DNA of 64,000 nucleotides from Pantoea sp. RIT-PI-b (GTDB lineage: Bacteria > Pseudomonadota > Gammaproteobacteria > Enterobacterales > Enterobacteriaceae): assembly GCF_001187905.1 (NCBI RefSeq), contig NZ_LGIS01000007.1, positions 124,001 through 188,000 of the forward strand, read 5' to 3'. Position numbers and translations under genes: made by a program. The stretch's first letter is position 1. Each line of letters begins with the position of its first letter. Shown in pieces: positions 25,895 to 35,147 of this stretch. A model generated the notes under the pieces. That model did not search any database. It was not told the DNA's origin and saw only the letters and a program-made list of their open reading frames with translations.

Positions 25895-28329
25895 GGTGAA
25901 ATTCCTGACTGTGAATTATCCGCGCTGCTCACCGCGGCACCCTGCGGTGGCGGTGGCAGCGCGCAGGTAAGCGGCCCGTAGGTTTCCAGCGCTATTGGCT
26001 GGCCGTCGGCAATCGCCAGCTGCGTATCACAGCTGCGTCCATCCGGCGTCACCACGTGAATCGGATTGTTAGCGCCGAGATCTTCCATCCACACAATGCC
26101 GTCCCAGCCAACGTATTCAGTGGCTTGATTCGGACGTAACACCTGGCTGGAGATCGGCAGCGGCTGATGATTGCTGTCATGCAACACCACGCTGGCCGCG
26201 CGTAACCGCTCAACCGGGAAGTTAAGCAGATAGCCGCTTTTACGTTTCACGGCAAAGCGCTGTTCCACTTTTGGCGCAGTGCGATCGGCGGGGAGATCGA
26301 GCGTATCGATATCGTATTTGGCGCCGTAATAGCTGCTGATGGACGGCACCAGCAGATAGCCCTCGTTATCGGTGCGGCCCATAGTTTGGTTTTCATAGCG
26401 CACCGTCACGTCGGGATAATCGGTCTTCACCACCACAAAGGCGTCATTGATATCGTTGGCAGCGAACACGCGGTTATCCATTAACACCACCGAACCGGTG
26501 AAATCGGCCCACTGCGTGGTGTTGTCGTTATCACCGTAAAAGCCGGCCGAGGTATCAATTTTGTTATTGCGATAGCGCAGGCTGCCCTGGCGATAATCCC
26601 CGCTGTCGCTGCCTTGATTGGCCCACGCGGCATCGTAGGAGAAGCCGCCGTCGGTTGGCATCGCGCGTGACACATACAGGCGTTGATTGTTGTTGCCCTG
26701 CTGGTCGCGCTCCATGCTGACCGAAGCGCTACTCTGTTCGCCAAACGGAATCACCAGAGAAATCGCGCCACTCCAGTCGCCCTGATCCCGATCGCGACTG
26801 GCGGAGATGTACAGGCTGCTGTTACCCCACAGGTTTTTACTCCACGACAGGTTCATCAAACGCGTGCGATCGCCATTGCCGCCGGAGATATCGAAATAGG
26901 CCAGCCCGAGGCTGCCATAATCGCTGAGCGACACGCTGGCAGTGTATTGCGCGCTGCGGCGTGACAGCGAGTAGCTGGTATTGGCGCTGTCGCCACGGCT
27001 GCCAACCAGCGCGAGATTACCGAACTCGGCACTACGAATGGTGTGCTGCGTGCCAAGGCTGAACCAGCTGTTGTTGTATTGATAACCCCAGCTGTATTGC
27101 GTGCCGGCACTGCCCGCCATCTGGCTCTGCGCCAGCGCGCCGTTGACCACGCCCAGGCTGCCAAGCTTGACCAATCCCCCCGCGCCGCCCATCGCCACGT
27201 TGTCGCTGCCCTCCGCATGGCTCTCCAGCGTCAGCCAGTCGGTTAGGCCGTAACGGTAAGAACCGCTGGCGGCGGCGGCACCGTAATCAAAATTCTTAAT
27301 GCCGTAGTTTTCGCGTATCGCACCGGCAGAGAACGAGTAATCGGATAAGCCCTGTTTCAACAAACTGCTGGAGACGTAAAACGGTAGCGTAGTGGTGATT
27401 TGCCGTCCTACCGCATCGGTGGTGGTGATCACCGCATCGCCCGCACCGTTCACAAACGGCACGTTAGTGAGCGACCACGGACCGGGCTGAACATCCGCCT
27501 GCGCGCTGCGGTAGCCGTTGATAAACAGATCGACCGACGAAGGCACCGCCGCCTGGCCCGAAAAGGCTGGCAACGGATAGGTCACCAGATCCGGACGCAC
27601 GCTGAAGTCGCGGCCAATCTGCACCCCGCCGAGGCGCACGCTGTTGCTCCAGCTCAGCGCATCGGTGACCAAATCCCCGGCGCGCCAGCTGATTGCCGCG
27701 TTCTCGTTTTCGTTGCTAAACCAGGTGTCGTAGCGAATGTAGCCTTCCTGCTGGCCGGAGACGCCGCCTTCCAGTTGCTGTACGTACACGCCGTTCGTTG
27801 AAAACTGCCCAGCCGGGCCGAAGAGACGCAGTTCGTTCCAGCTGGAGAGGCGCGAACCGGCGTTATCGGTGCGCGTAGCGTAGAAGTCATAGTTGAGCAG
27901 GGCGCCGTTGCTGGCGCGACCGGGAAAGCGCGGCGCGTTTAGCTGTTGGCCAATAGTCTGGCCCGGTAGCCAGGCGGGCGGCACCGTCAATAACAGGCGC
28001 TGACGGCGTTCGTCATACTCCACTTTCGCTCCGCTCAGGTTGCTGACGTCGATCTGCTGCCCTTGCAGTTTCCCGGCCGGAATACCGGCGCGCTCCAGAT
28101 CGCCACGACGCACCCAGAACGCCCCATTTTTGCGCTCCACCGGGACGATGTCGCCACGTTCGCCCTGGTTGACCACCAGTTCCAGCATGTATTGCTGGCC
28201 GCTGGCGTTATTCTCCAGCGCAGGCGGCGGTGGCAGCTCGGAGAAGGTCTCCGCGCTGCTGGTAATTGGGCTGATACAGAGCACGCTGGCCACCGCCAGC
28301 GCGCAGGGATGCGGCGTTAACTTCATCAA
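25891..28329 (-). CDS. Outer-membrane usher of a Csu-like archaic chaperone-usher pilus
   Basis: An 812-residue FimD/PapC-family usher with a signal peptide. It has an N-terminal chaperone-binding domain (~40-160), a 24-strand beta-barrel with a plug (~200-640), and C-terminal domains (~690-790) including a G-x-x-L-L-N-F-P-V segment and terminal cysteines. It secretes and assembles the SCPU subunits across the outer membrane. It shares 4-base overlaps with both the chaperone gene upstream and the tip gene downstream, showing tight translational coupling. CsuD is the closest functional analogue. Confidence 0.9.
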   Translation of the reverse strand: MMKLTPHPCALAVASVLCISPITSSAETFSELPPPPALENNASGQQYMLELVVNQGERGDIVPVERKNGAFWVRRGDLERAGIPAGKLQGQQIDVSNLSGAKVEYDERRQRLLLTVPPAWLPGQTIGQQLNAPRFPGRASNGALLNYDFYATRTDNAGSRLSSWNELRLFGPAGQFSTNGVYVQQLEGGVSGQQEGYIRYDTWFSNENENAAISWRAGDLVTDALSWSNSVRLGGVQIGRDFSVRPDLVTYPLPAFSGQAAVPSSVDLFINGYRSAQADVQPGPWSLTNVPFVNGAGDAVITTTDAVGRQITTTLPFYVSSSLLKQGLSDYSFSAGAIRENYGIKNFDYGAAAASGSYRYGLTDWLTLESHAEGSDNVAMGGAGGLVKLGSLGVVNGALAQSQMAGSAGTQYSWGYQYNNSWFSLGTQHTIRSAEFGNLALVGSRGDSANTSYSLSRRSAQYTASVSLSDYGSLGLAYFDISGGNGDRTRLMNLSWSKNLWGNSSLYISASRDRDQGDWSGAISLVIPFGEQSSASVSMERDQQGNNNQRLYVSRAMPTDGGFSYDAAWANQGSDSGDYRQGSLRYRNNKIDTSAGFYGDNDNTTQWADFTGSVVLMDNRVFAANDINDAFVVVKTDYPDVTVRYENQTMGRTDNEGYLLVPSISSYYGAKYDIDTLDLPADRTAPKVEQRFAVKRKSGYLLNFPVERLRAASVVLHDSNHQPLPISSQVLRPNQATEYVGWDGIVWMEDLGANNPIHVVTPDGRSCDTQLAIADGQPIALETYGPLTCALPPPPQGAAVSSADNSQSGISP

Positions 28330-29027
28330 CGCGCGGCAGCGCTGCTCCAGTGGCCTTTATTCATGTCTGCTGCCAGCTCACCGCTCACGCTGCTGGTTAA
28401 CGGCCAGCGATTGCTGCTGTTCGCCAGCACGTAGCCGAACAAGCCATTGCCCATTTTGCGTCCGCCAATGGTAACGTTGCTTAACCGCGCGTGACCGCTG
28501 CCGCGATTGGTCAGCTCCAGCCAGCGTTTGCCGCCGCTGTTCACTTCCTGCCAGCTCAGCTGCGGTTTTGCCGTATCGCGCGTGACGCCGTCGCCATACA
28601 CGAATAACGGCACCGAATAGCGCATCTGGAAAGTCAGGCCCGCCTGGTTTTCGCCTGGCGTGCGTGGCGTGGGGATCTCATCCAGCACCACGCGATACGC
28701 CATTTCACGTCCGGCAGTCGGCGGGGTTTGTTTAATTAAGCGCACCAGCTGGCGCTGTCCCGGCTCAAGACGCACCATCGGCGGGCTCGCCGCCACCTGC
28801 TGCTGGGTTTGATACTGCTCCTGGCCGTTAATTTGCTGCCAGCTGAAGATGCGCACCTGCATCATGGTGGTGGCATTGCCACGATTCTCCAGCCACAGCT
28901 CGCTGGCTTTTTCGTCGGGGTTGATGGCGGGATCGATGGGCCACACCATCAGCGAGTTGGCGGCGTGCACCGCGGGCGTGAGTACCACAAGCAGCAACAG
29001 TAATCGGGCGCGCAGGTTCATCTTCAT
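28326..29027 (-). CDS. Periplasmic pilus chaperone (CsuC-like)
   Basis: A 233-residue protein with a signal peptide (MKMNLRARLLLLLVVLTPAVHA) and a PapD-like Ig fold. The N-terminal domain has the hydrophobic strand with conserved R (Q-R-Q-L-V-R-L) and R-M-V-L/Y-R-V-V-L-D-E-I-P. It donates a beta-strand to SCPU subunits and delivers them to the usher. SD AAGGA lies just upstream of ATG 29027. Located between the subunit genes and the usher, as in csu operons. Confidence 0.9.
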   Translation of the reverse strand: MKMNLRARLLLLLVVLTPAVHAANSLMVWPIDPAINPDEKASELWLENRGNATTMMQVRIFSWQQINGQEQYQTQQQVAASPPMVRLEPGQRQLVRLIKQTPPTAGREMAYRVVLDEIPTPRTPGENQAGLTFQMRYSVPLFVYGDGVTRDTAKPQLSWQEVNSGGKRWLELTNRGSGHARLSNVTIGGRKMGNGLFGYVLANSSNRWPLTSSVSGELAADMNKGHWSSAAAR

Positions 29028-29049
29028 ATCATCCTTCTTATCACTGACG

Positions 29050-29565
29050 TCACCAACTGAGCGTGACGGTTAAGGTGTCGGTATAGGTCCCGGCGCGCGT
29101 CGGGCCGGGCAGCGTTAACAGGCCATAAATTGGCAAAGTAATGTTGTTGGCATTGCTGTAACTCAGCGCCACGGCGCTGTTTACCGGAATCGCCGTGGTA
29201 TGCGCGGCATTGGTGTAGAGGCTATAGGCCACGGTGTTGGTGTTACTGGTGTGTTTGAGGTTGCGGCTAGAGGTGTAGTTGCTGCCGCCGTTAATGCTCA
29301 TGCTGACGGCGGTGCCTGGCGTGCAGGCGAGCGTGATGGTGGTGCTTTGCACATAGCTAGCGCTGACGCTGCTGGAAGCCACGCCAGATTGGGTACCAAA
29401 ATTGAGCGTGCCGAATACCCCGGTATTGGTTCCGGAGACGACACAGCCTGCCACTACTGATGCTGAGACCTGAAAGGTTGCTGTCGGCAACCCCCAGGCG
29501 GAGACGCTCCCTATCAGCAGGGCGAGGCCGCCTGCACTGTGCATCAACCGCTGCACCACGGCCAC
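29050..29565 (-). CDS. Csu-type pilus minor subunit, single SCPU domain
   Basis: A 171-residue secreted SCPU-domain protein with an N-terminal hydrophobic signal ending S-A-W-G. The domain spans ~30-171 and keeps the C-V-V-S-G ... F-G-x-L-N-F-G pattern, a second cysteine in L-A-C-T-P-G, and the closing G-T-Y-T-D-T-L-T-V-T-L strand. The start is taken as GTG at 29565 (AGGA eight bases upstream); ATG at 29544 is an alternative with a shorter signal. It is probably a minor or adaptor subunit between the rod and the tip. Confidence 0.8.
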   Translation of the reverse strand: MAVVQRLMHSAGGLALLIGSVSAWGLPTATFQVSASVVAGCVVSGTNTGVFGTLNFGTQSGVASSSVSASYVQSTTITLACTPGTAVSMSINGGSNYTSSRNLKHTSNTNTVAYSLYTNAAHTTAIPVNSAVALSYSNANNITLPIYGLLTLPGPTRAGTYTDTLTVTLSW

Positions 29566-29582
29566 CCTGATTATCCTTTCCC

Positions 29583-30152
29583 TCAGTAATTCACCGCCAC
29601 GTTAATGGTATCGGTGTAGGTGCCTGCGGGAATCAACGGGTTAAAGCCGCCGCCCACTACGCGACCATAAATGGCGTAGTTGGTCCCGAGCGTCGGGTCC
29701 GTGGTGCCACTAGCGGCGATGTTGGTGTTATTAGCGATGGCAGTGGTAAACGCGGCGTCGCTATACAGCGTATAAGCGATGCCCTGCGTATTGTTGGAGC
29801 CGAGGATGAGATAACGCGGCTGGCCGCTCACCGTACCGTAAATGGTCGCCGGTGCAGCATTACTGCTGGTGACCTGCACGTTGAAGGTTTGTCCGGTGGT
29901 GCAGCGGACAAAGATGCCGTTACCCGAGGCACCTACCAATGTAGCGTTCAGGGTATCGAAGGTTGCTGCGCTGCTACCAAAGTTCAGAGTACCAAAGTTA
30001 ACGCCTGTCGTTGCTGACTGACCATTGACTAAACAACCGGTGGTCAGCGTCAAGGTGGCATTGATGGTTCCCGTTGTGGTGGCGGCAAAAACAGCAGTAG
30101 GGGCAAGTGCGGCGCTTAGGCTGGTAGCCACAAGAAAAAGCTTGAGTTTCAT
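29583..30152 (-). CDS. Csu-type pilus major subunit, single SCPU domain
   Basis: A 189-residue SCPU protein and first gene of the five-gene pilus operon, the usual place of the major rod subunit (CsuA/B). The signal peptide runs to about A-V-F-A-A. The domain shows C-L-V-N-G-Q, F-G-T-L-N-F-G, V-R-C-T-T-G-Q and the closing A-G-T-Y-T-D-T-I-N-V-A-V. I chose ATG 30152 because AAGGA sits six bases upstream; the ATG two codons earlier is too close to that site. Transcription comes from the AT-rich gap that contains an RcsAB-like box. Confidence 0.83.
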   Translation of the reverse strand: MKLKLFLVATSLSAALAPTAVFAATTTGTINATLTLTTGCLVNGQSATTGVNFGTLNFGSSAATFDTLNATLVGASGNGIFVRCTTGQTFNVQVTSSNAAPATIYGTVSGQPRYLILGSNNTQGIAYTLYSDAAFTTAIANNTNIAASGTTDPTLGTNYAIYGRVVGGGFNPLIPAGTYTDTINVAVNY

Positions 30153-30271
30153 AATCATTCCTTACTGATTATCCAAGGTCAGTGCTTTTTCACCTGGTTA
30201 TACATTTATGCAAATACATCCGAAATCAAACAAGAGCCGCATGCAGCCCGACAGCGTAAGCGCCCGCTATC

Positions 30272-30285
30272 TAAGAAAATTCTTA
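30272..30285. promoter_or_regulatory. RcsAB-type box upstream of the pilus operon
   Basis: TAAGAAAATTCTTA is a perfect palindrome, extended to 20 bp at 30269-30288, and fits the RcsAB consensus TAAGaatatTCctA. It lies 120 bases upstream of the first pilus gene. A near-identical box is at 51543. Confidence 0.6.
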
Positions 30286-30557
30286 GATGGTGGATTAATG
30301 ATTTATATCAGTTTTCTTTACTATAGATCAGCAAATCGGGCCTTGTGCGCCAATGTTCACTTTTTTCCCTAATCAATTGCCACTTTTCGCCGATAACGCA
30401 GTAAACACAAGGGGTGGCGAGTGGTTAAAAAAACTAAACAAGCGGTGATTCCCCCCTCTACCACGCGCTTCGGTTCGATGATATGTTCGTGCATTAATCA
30501 GATATTATTAATTTTTCTATTAAAGACTGACGATGAATATAAAAAAAACCAGCCCCA

Positions 30558-30588
30558 CCATTCCAGATTTGTCTGGAACGGCTTTTTG
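30558..30588 (+). terminator. Terminator-like hairpin in the 5' gap of the first MHYT gene
   Basis: TTCCAGA-TTTG-TCTGGAA, flanked by CC/GG pairs, is followed by CTTTTTG. It lies 113 bases upstream of the MHYT gene start with no gene in front of it, so it could end a small RNA or attenuate a leader. Confidence 0.45.
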
Positions 30589-30700
30589 TTGAACTTCGCC
30601 ACAGGCGGTCATTAAGCACGCTTGATCGGCGTTTTATCATCCTTGTTGATATTTGACGACACCGAACCTGCTGCGCAGCGGGTTGAGTTTAGGAGCGCAC

Positions 30701-32800
30701 ATGCTGCTGGTTACCTGGGATAGCGTTCTGGTTACCGTTTCACTGATTGTGGCCTTCATCGCCGCTTTTACCGCTCTGGACAGCGCCGGACGCGTGGCCG
30801 TATCACGCGGCACGCTGGCAAAATTGTGGTTAGTCGGCGGCGGTACCGCCATGGGCATCGGCATCTGGGCGATGCACTTCATTGGCATGCTGGCGATGAA
30901 AATGCCGATGACCATGCGCTATGACATGCAGCTCACCGCCATCTCCCTACTGGTGGCGATTGTTGCCGCCATCTTTGCCTTTGCTCAGGGCGTGCAGGGC
31001 AGCCATCTCACGCGCCGGCGTTTACTGCGCGGCACCCTCATCCTCGGCAGCGGCGTGATTGTCATGCACTACCTCGGCATGAACGCGCTAATGATTGAAA
31101 CCCCCATCTACTGGAATATGCCGCTGGTGCTGCTGTCGGTGGTGATTGCCTATGCCGCGTCTGGCGCGGCATTGTGGCTGGCGTTCCATTTGCGTCAGGG
31201 CAAAAGCCTGCTGCTATTACGCGCCTGCGCGGCGCTGGTGATGGGCATTGCCGTTGCGGGCATGCACTACACCGGCATGGCGGCGGCAGAATTCAGCATG
31301 CCGGTTATGATGCAGCATCACGGCGCCAGTGAAGAGGGGCTGGCGGTGTGGGTAACGATTATTACGCTGACCATTCTGGGGCTGATGCTACTGATTTCGA
31401 TGCTGGATGCGCAACTGCGCGCGGCGCGTCTCGCGGCCAAACTCAAGCGCGCCAACAGTGAACTGCGCCAGCTGGCGCTGCACGATAATCTGACCGCGCT
31501 GCCGAACCGCGTGATGCTGGAACAAGAACTCACTGCGCAGATCAAACAGGCGACGCTGCAGGATGAGAACTTCGCGCTGATGTTTATGGATCTCGACGGC
31601 TTCAAGGCGGTTAACGATACCTGGGGCCATCACGTTGGCGACCGCTTGCTGATTGCGGTGGCCGAGCGCCTGCGTGTGGAGTTGAGCGAAGAGATTTTAC
31701 TGGCGCGGTTGGGCGGCGACGAATTTGTGTTGCTGTGTCCGCAATGCTATCTCCATCAGGCGACACAACTGGCGCAGCGGCTGGTGCAGGTGATTGATGC
31801 ACCTTTCGATCTCGATCGTTATTCGCTGCGCGTGTCGCTCAGTATCGGCATTGTCATCTTCCCGCTGCACGGTCGCAGCCAGCAGGAGATGATGTTCAAC
31901 GCCGATTCCGCCATGTATCACACCAAACACAGCGGGCGTAATGGCTGGTGCGTGTTTGAACCGGCGATGAGCGCGGTAGCTCAGCATCAGCTGGCGCTGG
32001 CCAACGATCTGTGGAACGCGCTGGAATATCAAGAAATGCGCCTGTTCTATCAGCCTAAATTCCGCGCGGGCGGCACGGTATTGATCGGCTTTGAAGCGCT
32101 GTTGCGCTGGCAGCATCCGCGTCGCGGCCTGCTGATGCCGGACACATTCCTGGCGCGAGCAGAGAAAACCGGGCAGATTGTCGCGCTGGGTAACTGGGTG
32201 ATTAACGAAGCCTGCCGCCAGCTAAAACAGTGGCACGATGCCGGCAACGCTGACTGGACGGTGTCGGTTAATCTTTCGGCCCTGCAATTCCAACAGCGCG
32301 ATCTGATCGATAGCGTGCGCCAGGCACTGCTGCACCATCAGATACCCGCCGGGACGTTGATGCTGGAGATCACCGAGAGCATCGCCATGCGCGATCCGCA
32401 GTTTAGCCAGCAGCGCATTGCCGAATTGCATCGGCTGGGGGTGAAAGTGGCGATCGATAACTTTGGCATCGGCTACGCCAATCTGCTGCATCTGAAACAT
32501 CTGGAAGCCAGTGAGCTGAAAATCGACCGGGCCTTTATCAATAGCCTGCGCGCCGGCAGCGAAGATGCCGCCGTGGTCAGCGCGATGTTATCGCTGGCGC
32601 AAACGCTCAACCTGCGCATGGTAGCCGAGGGCGTTGAGACCGAGGAGCAGCAGCGCTTGCTGACGGGATTAGGCTTCGATACCTTGCAGGGCTATCTGCT
32701 CGGTAAGCCAACACCGGCGGAGCGCATCGGCGAATTTACCGCTGCGCTTAATCTGCCGCTGGTGTTGCCGAATAGCATCGTACCGCTGGCCAGGGCGTGA
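30701..32800 (+). CDS. MHYT-GGDEF-EAL cyclic-di-GMP protein (first of tandem pair)
   Basis: A 699-residue inner-membrane protein. The N-terminal MHYT sensor (residues ~1-245, seven helices, motifs M-H-F-I-G-M, M-H-Y-L-G-M, M-H-Y-T-G-M) is thought to bind metal and sense a gas or redox cue. GGDEF is intact (A-R-L-G-G-D-E-F) without an RxxD I-site at the usual place. EAL is present (F-E-A-L-L-R-W), but the metal-binding loop reads I-D-N-F-G-I-G instead of D-D-F-G-T-G, so phosphodiesterase activity may be weak or lost. The ATG at 30701 has AGGAG five bases upstream. It is paired with a closely similar gene 158 bases downstream. Confidence 0.9.
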   Translation: MLLVTWDSVLVTVSLIVAFIAAFTALDSAGRVAVSRGTLAKLWLVGGGTAMGIGIWAMHFIGMLAMKMPMTMRYDMQLTAISLLVAIVAAIFAFAQGVQGSHLTRRRLLRGTLILGSGVIVMHYLGMNALMIETPIYWNMPLVLLSVVIAYAASGAALWLAFHLRQGKSLLLLRACAALVMGIAVAGMHYTGMAAAEFSMPVMMQHHGASEEGLAVWVTIITLTILGLMLLISMLDAQLRAARLAAKLKRANSELRQLALHDNLTALPNRVMLEQELTAQIKQATLQDENFALMFMDLDGFKAVNDTWGHHVGDRLLIAVAERLRVELSEEILLARLGGDEFVLLCPQCYLHQATQLAQRLVQVIDAPFDLDRYSLRVSLSIGIVIFPLHGRSQQEMMFNADSAMYHTKHSGRNGWCVFEPAMSAVAQHQLALANDLWNALEYQEMRLFYQPKFRAGGTVLIGFEALLRWQHPRRGLLMPDTFLARAEKTGQIVALGNWVINEACRQLKQWHDAGNADWTVSVNLSALQFQQRDLIDSVRQALLHHQIPAGTLMLEITESIAMRDPQFSQQRIAELHRLGVKVAIDNFGIGYANLLHLKHLEASELKIDRAFINSLRAGSEDAAVVSAMLSLAQTLNLRMVAEGVETEEQQRLLTGLGFDTLQGYLLGKPTPAERIGEFTAALNLPLVLPNSIVPLARA

Positions 32801-32958
32801 TAAACCATTTTTCTTTTCTTCCGCATCGGAAGGTTTCATCGTTCATAGACTCAGATCGGCAGGTATTCTGCCGATAATTCCTACAATAAAACCAATAGAT
32901 TCCTCACTTTTCACAACACCACAGCTGACTTAACCCGGCTTTAACTTGGGAAATCACT

Positions 32959-35049
32959 ATGTTAGTGACTTCGTACGATTCGTTTACCGTCATCGTCTCC
33001 ATCCTGGTGGCAATGCTGGCTTCGTTTACCGCGCTGGATATGGCAGGACGCGTGGCTTCCTCAACTGGCAAGGTGGCGCTGGTTTGGTTATTCGGCGGTG
33101 GATTCGCTATGGGCATCGGCATCTGGGCGATGCACTTTATCGGCATGCTGTCGATGAGCCTCGATATGGTCATGAGCTACGACCCCACGCTCACCGTCAC
33201 CTCGATGGTGGTGGCGGTGCTGGCTTCGGTGTTTGCGCTGTGGCTGGTGTGCTCAACCCCGACGCTGCCATGGCGACGGCTGTGCGGCGGTGCGCTGGTG
33301 CTGGGCACCGGCGTGGTGGCCATGCACTACACCGGCATGGCGGCGCTGATGTTTTCGCCGGGTATCACCTGGAACTGGGGCTGGGTGGCGGCCTCGGTGG
33401 CTATCGCGCTGATGGCTTCAGGTGCCGCATTATGGCTGGCGTTCAACCTGCGTGAAGGACACGGACGCGTTACCGTCCTGCGGCTGGGCGCATCGGTGGT
33501 GATGGGCTGTGCGATAGCCGGCATGCACTACACCGGCATGGTCGCGGCCAACTTCCCGATGCAGAGCCACGCGACGCACATGGGCGTGAACAGCAACTGG
33601 CTGGCGGTGGTGGTGACGGTGGTGACGCTGGCGATCCTCGGCATTACCTTGCTGGTATCGATGCTGGATGCCCGCCTGCAGGCTCGCACCTCAATCCTTG
33701 CCCACTCGCTAGCTGAAGCCAACCGCGAGCTGGCACAGCTGGCGCTGCACGATAATCTGACGCGCTTGCCCAACCGTATTCTGCTTGAAGATCGCCTGGA
33801 GCAAGCCATCAATAAAGCTAACCGTGAGAAATCACAGTTTGCGCTGATGTTTATGGATCTCGATGGTTTCAAGGCCGTCAACGACGCCTTTGGCCATCAT
33901 GTCGGCGACAATCTGTTGATCGGCGTCACCGAACGCATGACCGACCAGATGAAAGGGCACTACACGCTGGCGCGCATGGGCGGCGACGAATTTGTCCTGC
34001 TGCTGGAAATTGACGATCCCAACGATGCGGCGGCGGTGGCAGATTCGCTGGTGAAAGCGGTAGATCGTCCTTTTGATATCTCGCGCTACGAGCTGGTGGT
34101 GTCGCTGAGTATTGGCATTGCGGTTTATCCGGGCGATGGCAAAGACGAGCGCGAACTGATGTTTAACGCCGATGCCGCCATGTATCACACCAAAAACAAC
34201 GGTCGCAACGGCTACACCTTCTTCCAGCCGTCGATGAATATGCTGGCGCAGTCCCAGCTGCAGCTGAATAACGATCTGTGGCAAGCGCTGGATAACCATG
34301 AACTACGGCTGTTCTATCAGCCAAAATACTGCGCACCGCGCGGGCCGATCCTCGGTTTTGAAGCGCTGCTGCGCTGGCAGCATCCGACACGCGGTCTACT
34401 GGCGCCAGATACCTTTCTGCCGATGGCGGAAAAGACCGGCATGATTGTGAGTATCGGCAATTGGGTGATTAACGAAGCCTGTCGCCAGCTGCGTTCCTGG
34501 CATTTACAGGGGCATCCGCACTGGTCGGTGGCGGTCAACCTGTCGGCACTGCAGTTTGAGCAGAGCAACCTGGTTGAAACGGTGACCGATGCGCTGGCGC
34601 AGCACCAAATCCCGGCTGAGCTGCTGACGCTGGAAGTGACGGAAACCACCGCGATGCGCGATCCAGAGGAGAGCGTGCGTATTCTCACCGAGCTGACCAA
34701 TATGGGCGTCAAGGCATCGATAGATGACTTCGGCACCGGCTACTCGAGCTTGCTGTATCTCAAGCGTTTACCGGCCAGCGAGCTGAAGATCGATCGCGCG
34801 TTTGTTAATGAACTGCAGGCGCATTCGGAAGACGCCACCATTGTGTCAGCGATAGTCGCGCTGGCGCAGTCGCTGCATCTTAAAGTGGTCGCTGAAGGAG
34901 TAGAGACGCAGGATCAGCAGGCGTTTCTGACGGGCCTGGGCTGCGATACGTTGCAGGGCTATTTGCTGGGTAAACCGGTGCCGCCGGATCGCATCAACGA
35001 GCTGCCGAATTTTTACGAGGAAGTAGTAGAGCTGGAGCGCATGCCTTAG
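32959..35049 (+). CDS. MHYT-GGDEF-EAL cyclic-di-GMP protein (second of tandem pair)
   Basis: A 696-residue paralogue of the preceding gene with the same layout: a seven-helix MHYT sensor (M-H-F-I-G-M and two M-H-Y-T-G-M motifs), GGDEF (~330-490) with intact G-G-D-E-F, and EAL (~510-755) with F-E-A-L-L-R-W and a canonical I-D-D-F-G-T-G-Y-S-S-L loop. It is predicted to be an active phosphodiesterase and possibly also a cyclase. No RxxD I-site precedes GGDEF. The gap between the two genes gives room for its own promoter. Together they look like a duplication that has diverged in enzymatic balance. Confidence 0.92.
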   Translation: MLVTSYDSFTVIVSILVAMLASFTALDMAGRVASSTGKVALVWLFGGGFAMGIGIWAMHFIGMLSMSLDMVMSYDPTLTVTSMVVAVLASVFALWLVCSTPTLPWRRLCGGALVLGTGVVAMHYTGMAALMFSPGITWNWGWVAASVAIALMASGAALWLAFNLREGHGRVTVLRLGASVVMGCAIAGMHYTGMVAANFPMQSHATHMGVNSNWLAVVVTVVTLAILGITLLVSMLDARLQARTSILAHSLAEANRELAQLALHDNLTRLPNRILLEDRLEQAINKANREKSQFALMFMDLDGFKAVNDAFGHHVGDNLLIGVTERMTDQMKGHYTLARMGGDEFVLLLEIDDPNDAAAVADSLVKAVDRPFDISRYELVVSLSIGIAVYPGDGKDERELMFNADAAMYHTKNNGRNGYTFFQPSMNMLAQSQLQLNNDLWQALDNHELRLFYQPKYCAPRGPILGFEALLRWQHPTRGLLAPDTFLPMAEKTGMIVSIGNWVINEACRQLRSWHLQGHPHWSVAVNLSALQFEQSNLVETVTDALAQHQIPAELLTLEVTETTAMRDPEESVRILTELTNMGVKASIDDFGTGYSSLLYLKRLPASELKIDRAFVNELQAHSEDATIVSAIVALAQSLHLKVVAEGVETQDQQAFLTGLGCDTLQGYLLGKPVPPDRINELPNFYEEVVELERMP

Positions 35050-35076
35050 CCCGTAAGTTTTCCCCTTCTATTCATT

Positions 35077-35112
35077 CCCTCTCCCGCTTGCGGGAGAGGG
35101 TTAGGGTGAGGG
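35077..35112. repeat. REP-like element, family A copy 3
   Basis: CCCTCTCCCGCTTGCGGGAG followed by AGGGTTAGGGTGAGGG is a right-half copy of the repeat in the gap between the MHYT gene and ydcR. It lies just upstream of the ydcR start, and one ydcR reading-frame extension would translate it. Confidence 0.9.
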
Positions 35113-35147
35113 AAACTAGCCGCCAAATCTTCTACATCGGAGTTCGG

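Larger units (their letters stand above)
30153..30700. other. Regulatory gap between the pilus operon and the MHYT gene
   Basis: This AT-rich gap of about 550 bases between divergent transcription units has no credible gene. It contains the RcsAB-like box at 30272, a TACTAT -10-like element near 30321 reading right, and a terminator-like hairpin at 30558-30588. A GTG-initiated 64-codon frame at 30421 lacks any family feature. Confidence 0.5.

Noticed and set aside
30421..30615. 64-codon GTG-initiated ORF in the pilus/MHYT gap
   Set aside because: No Shine-Dalgarno sequence, no family features, and it spans the terminator-like hairpin.
30300..30700. c-di-GMP riboswitch before the MHYT gene
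   Set aside because: The gene context is tempting, but I could not recognise the conserved GEMM core sequences by eye; only the terminator-like hairpin is supported.
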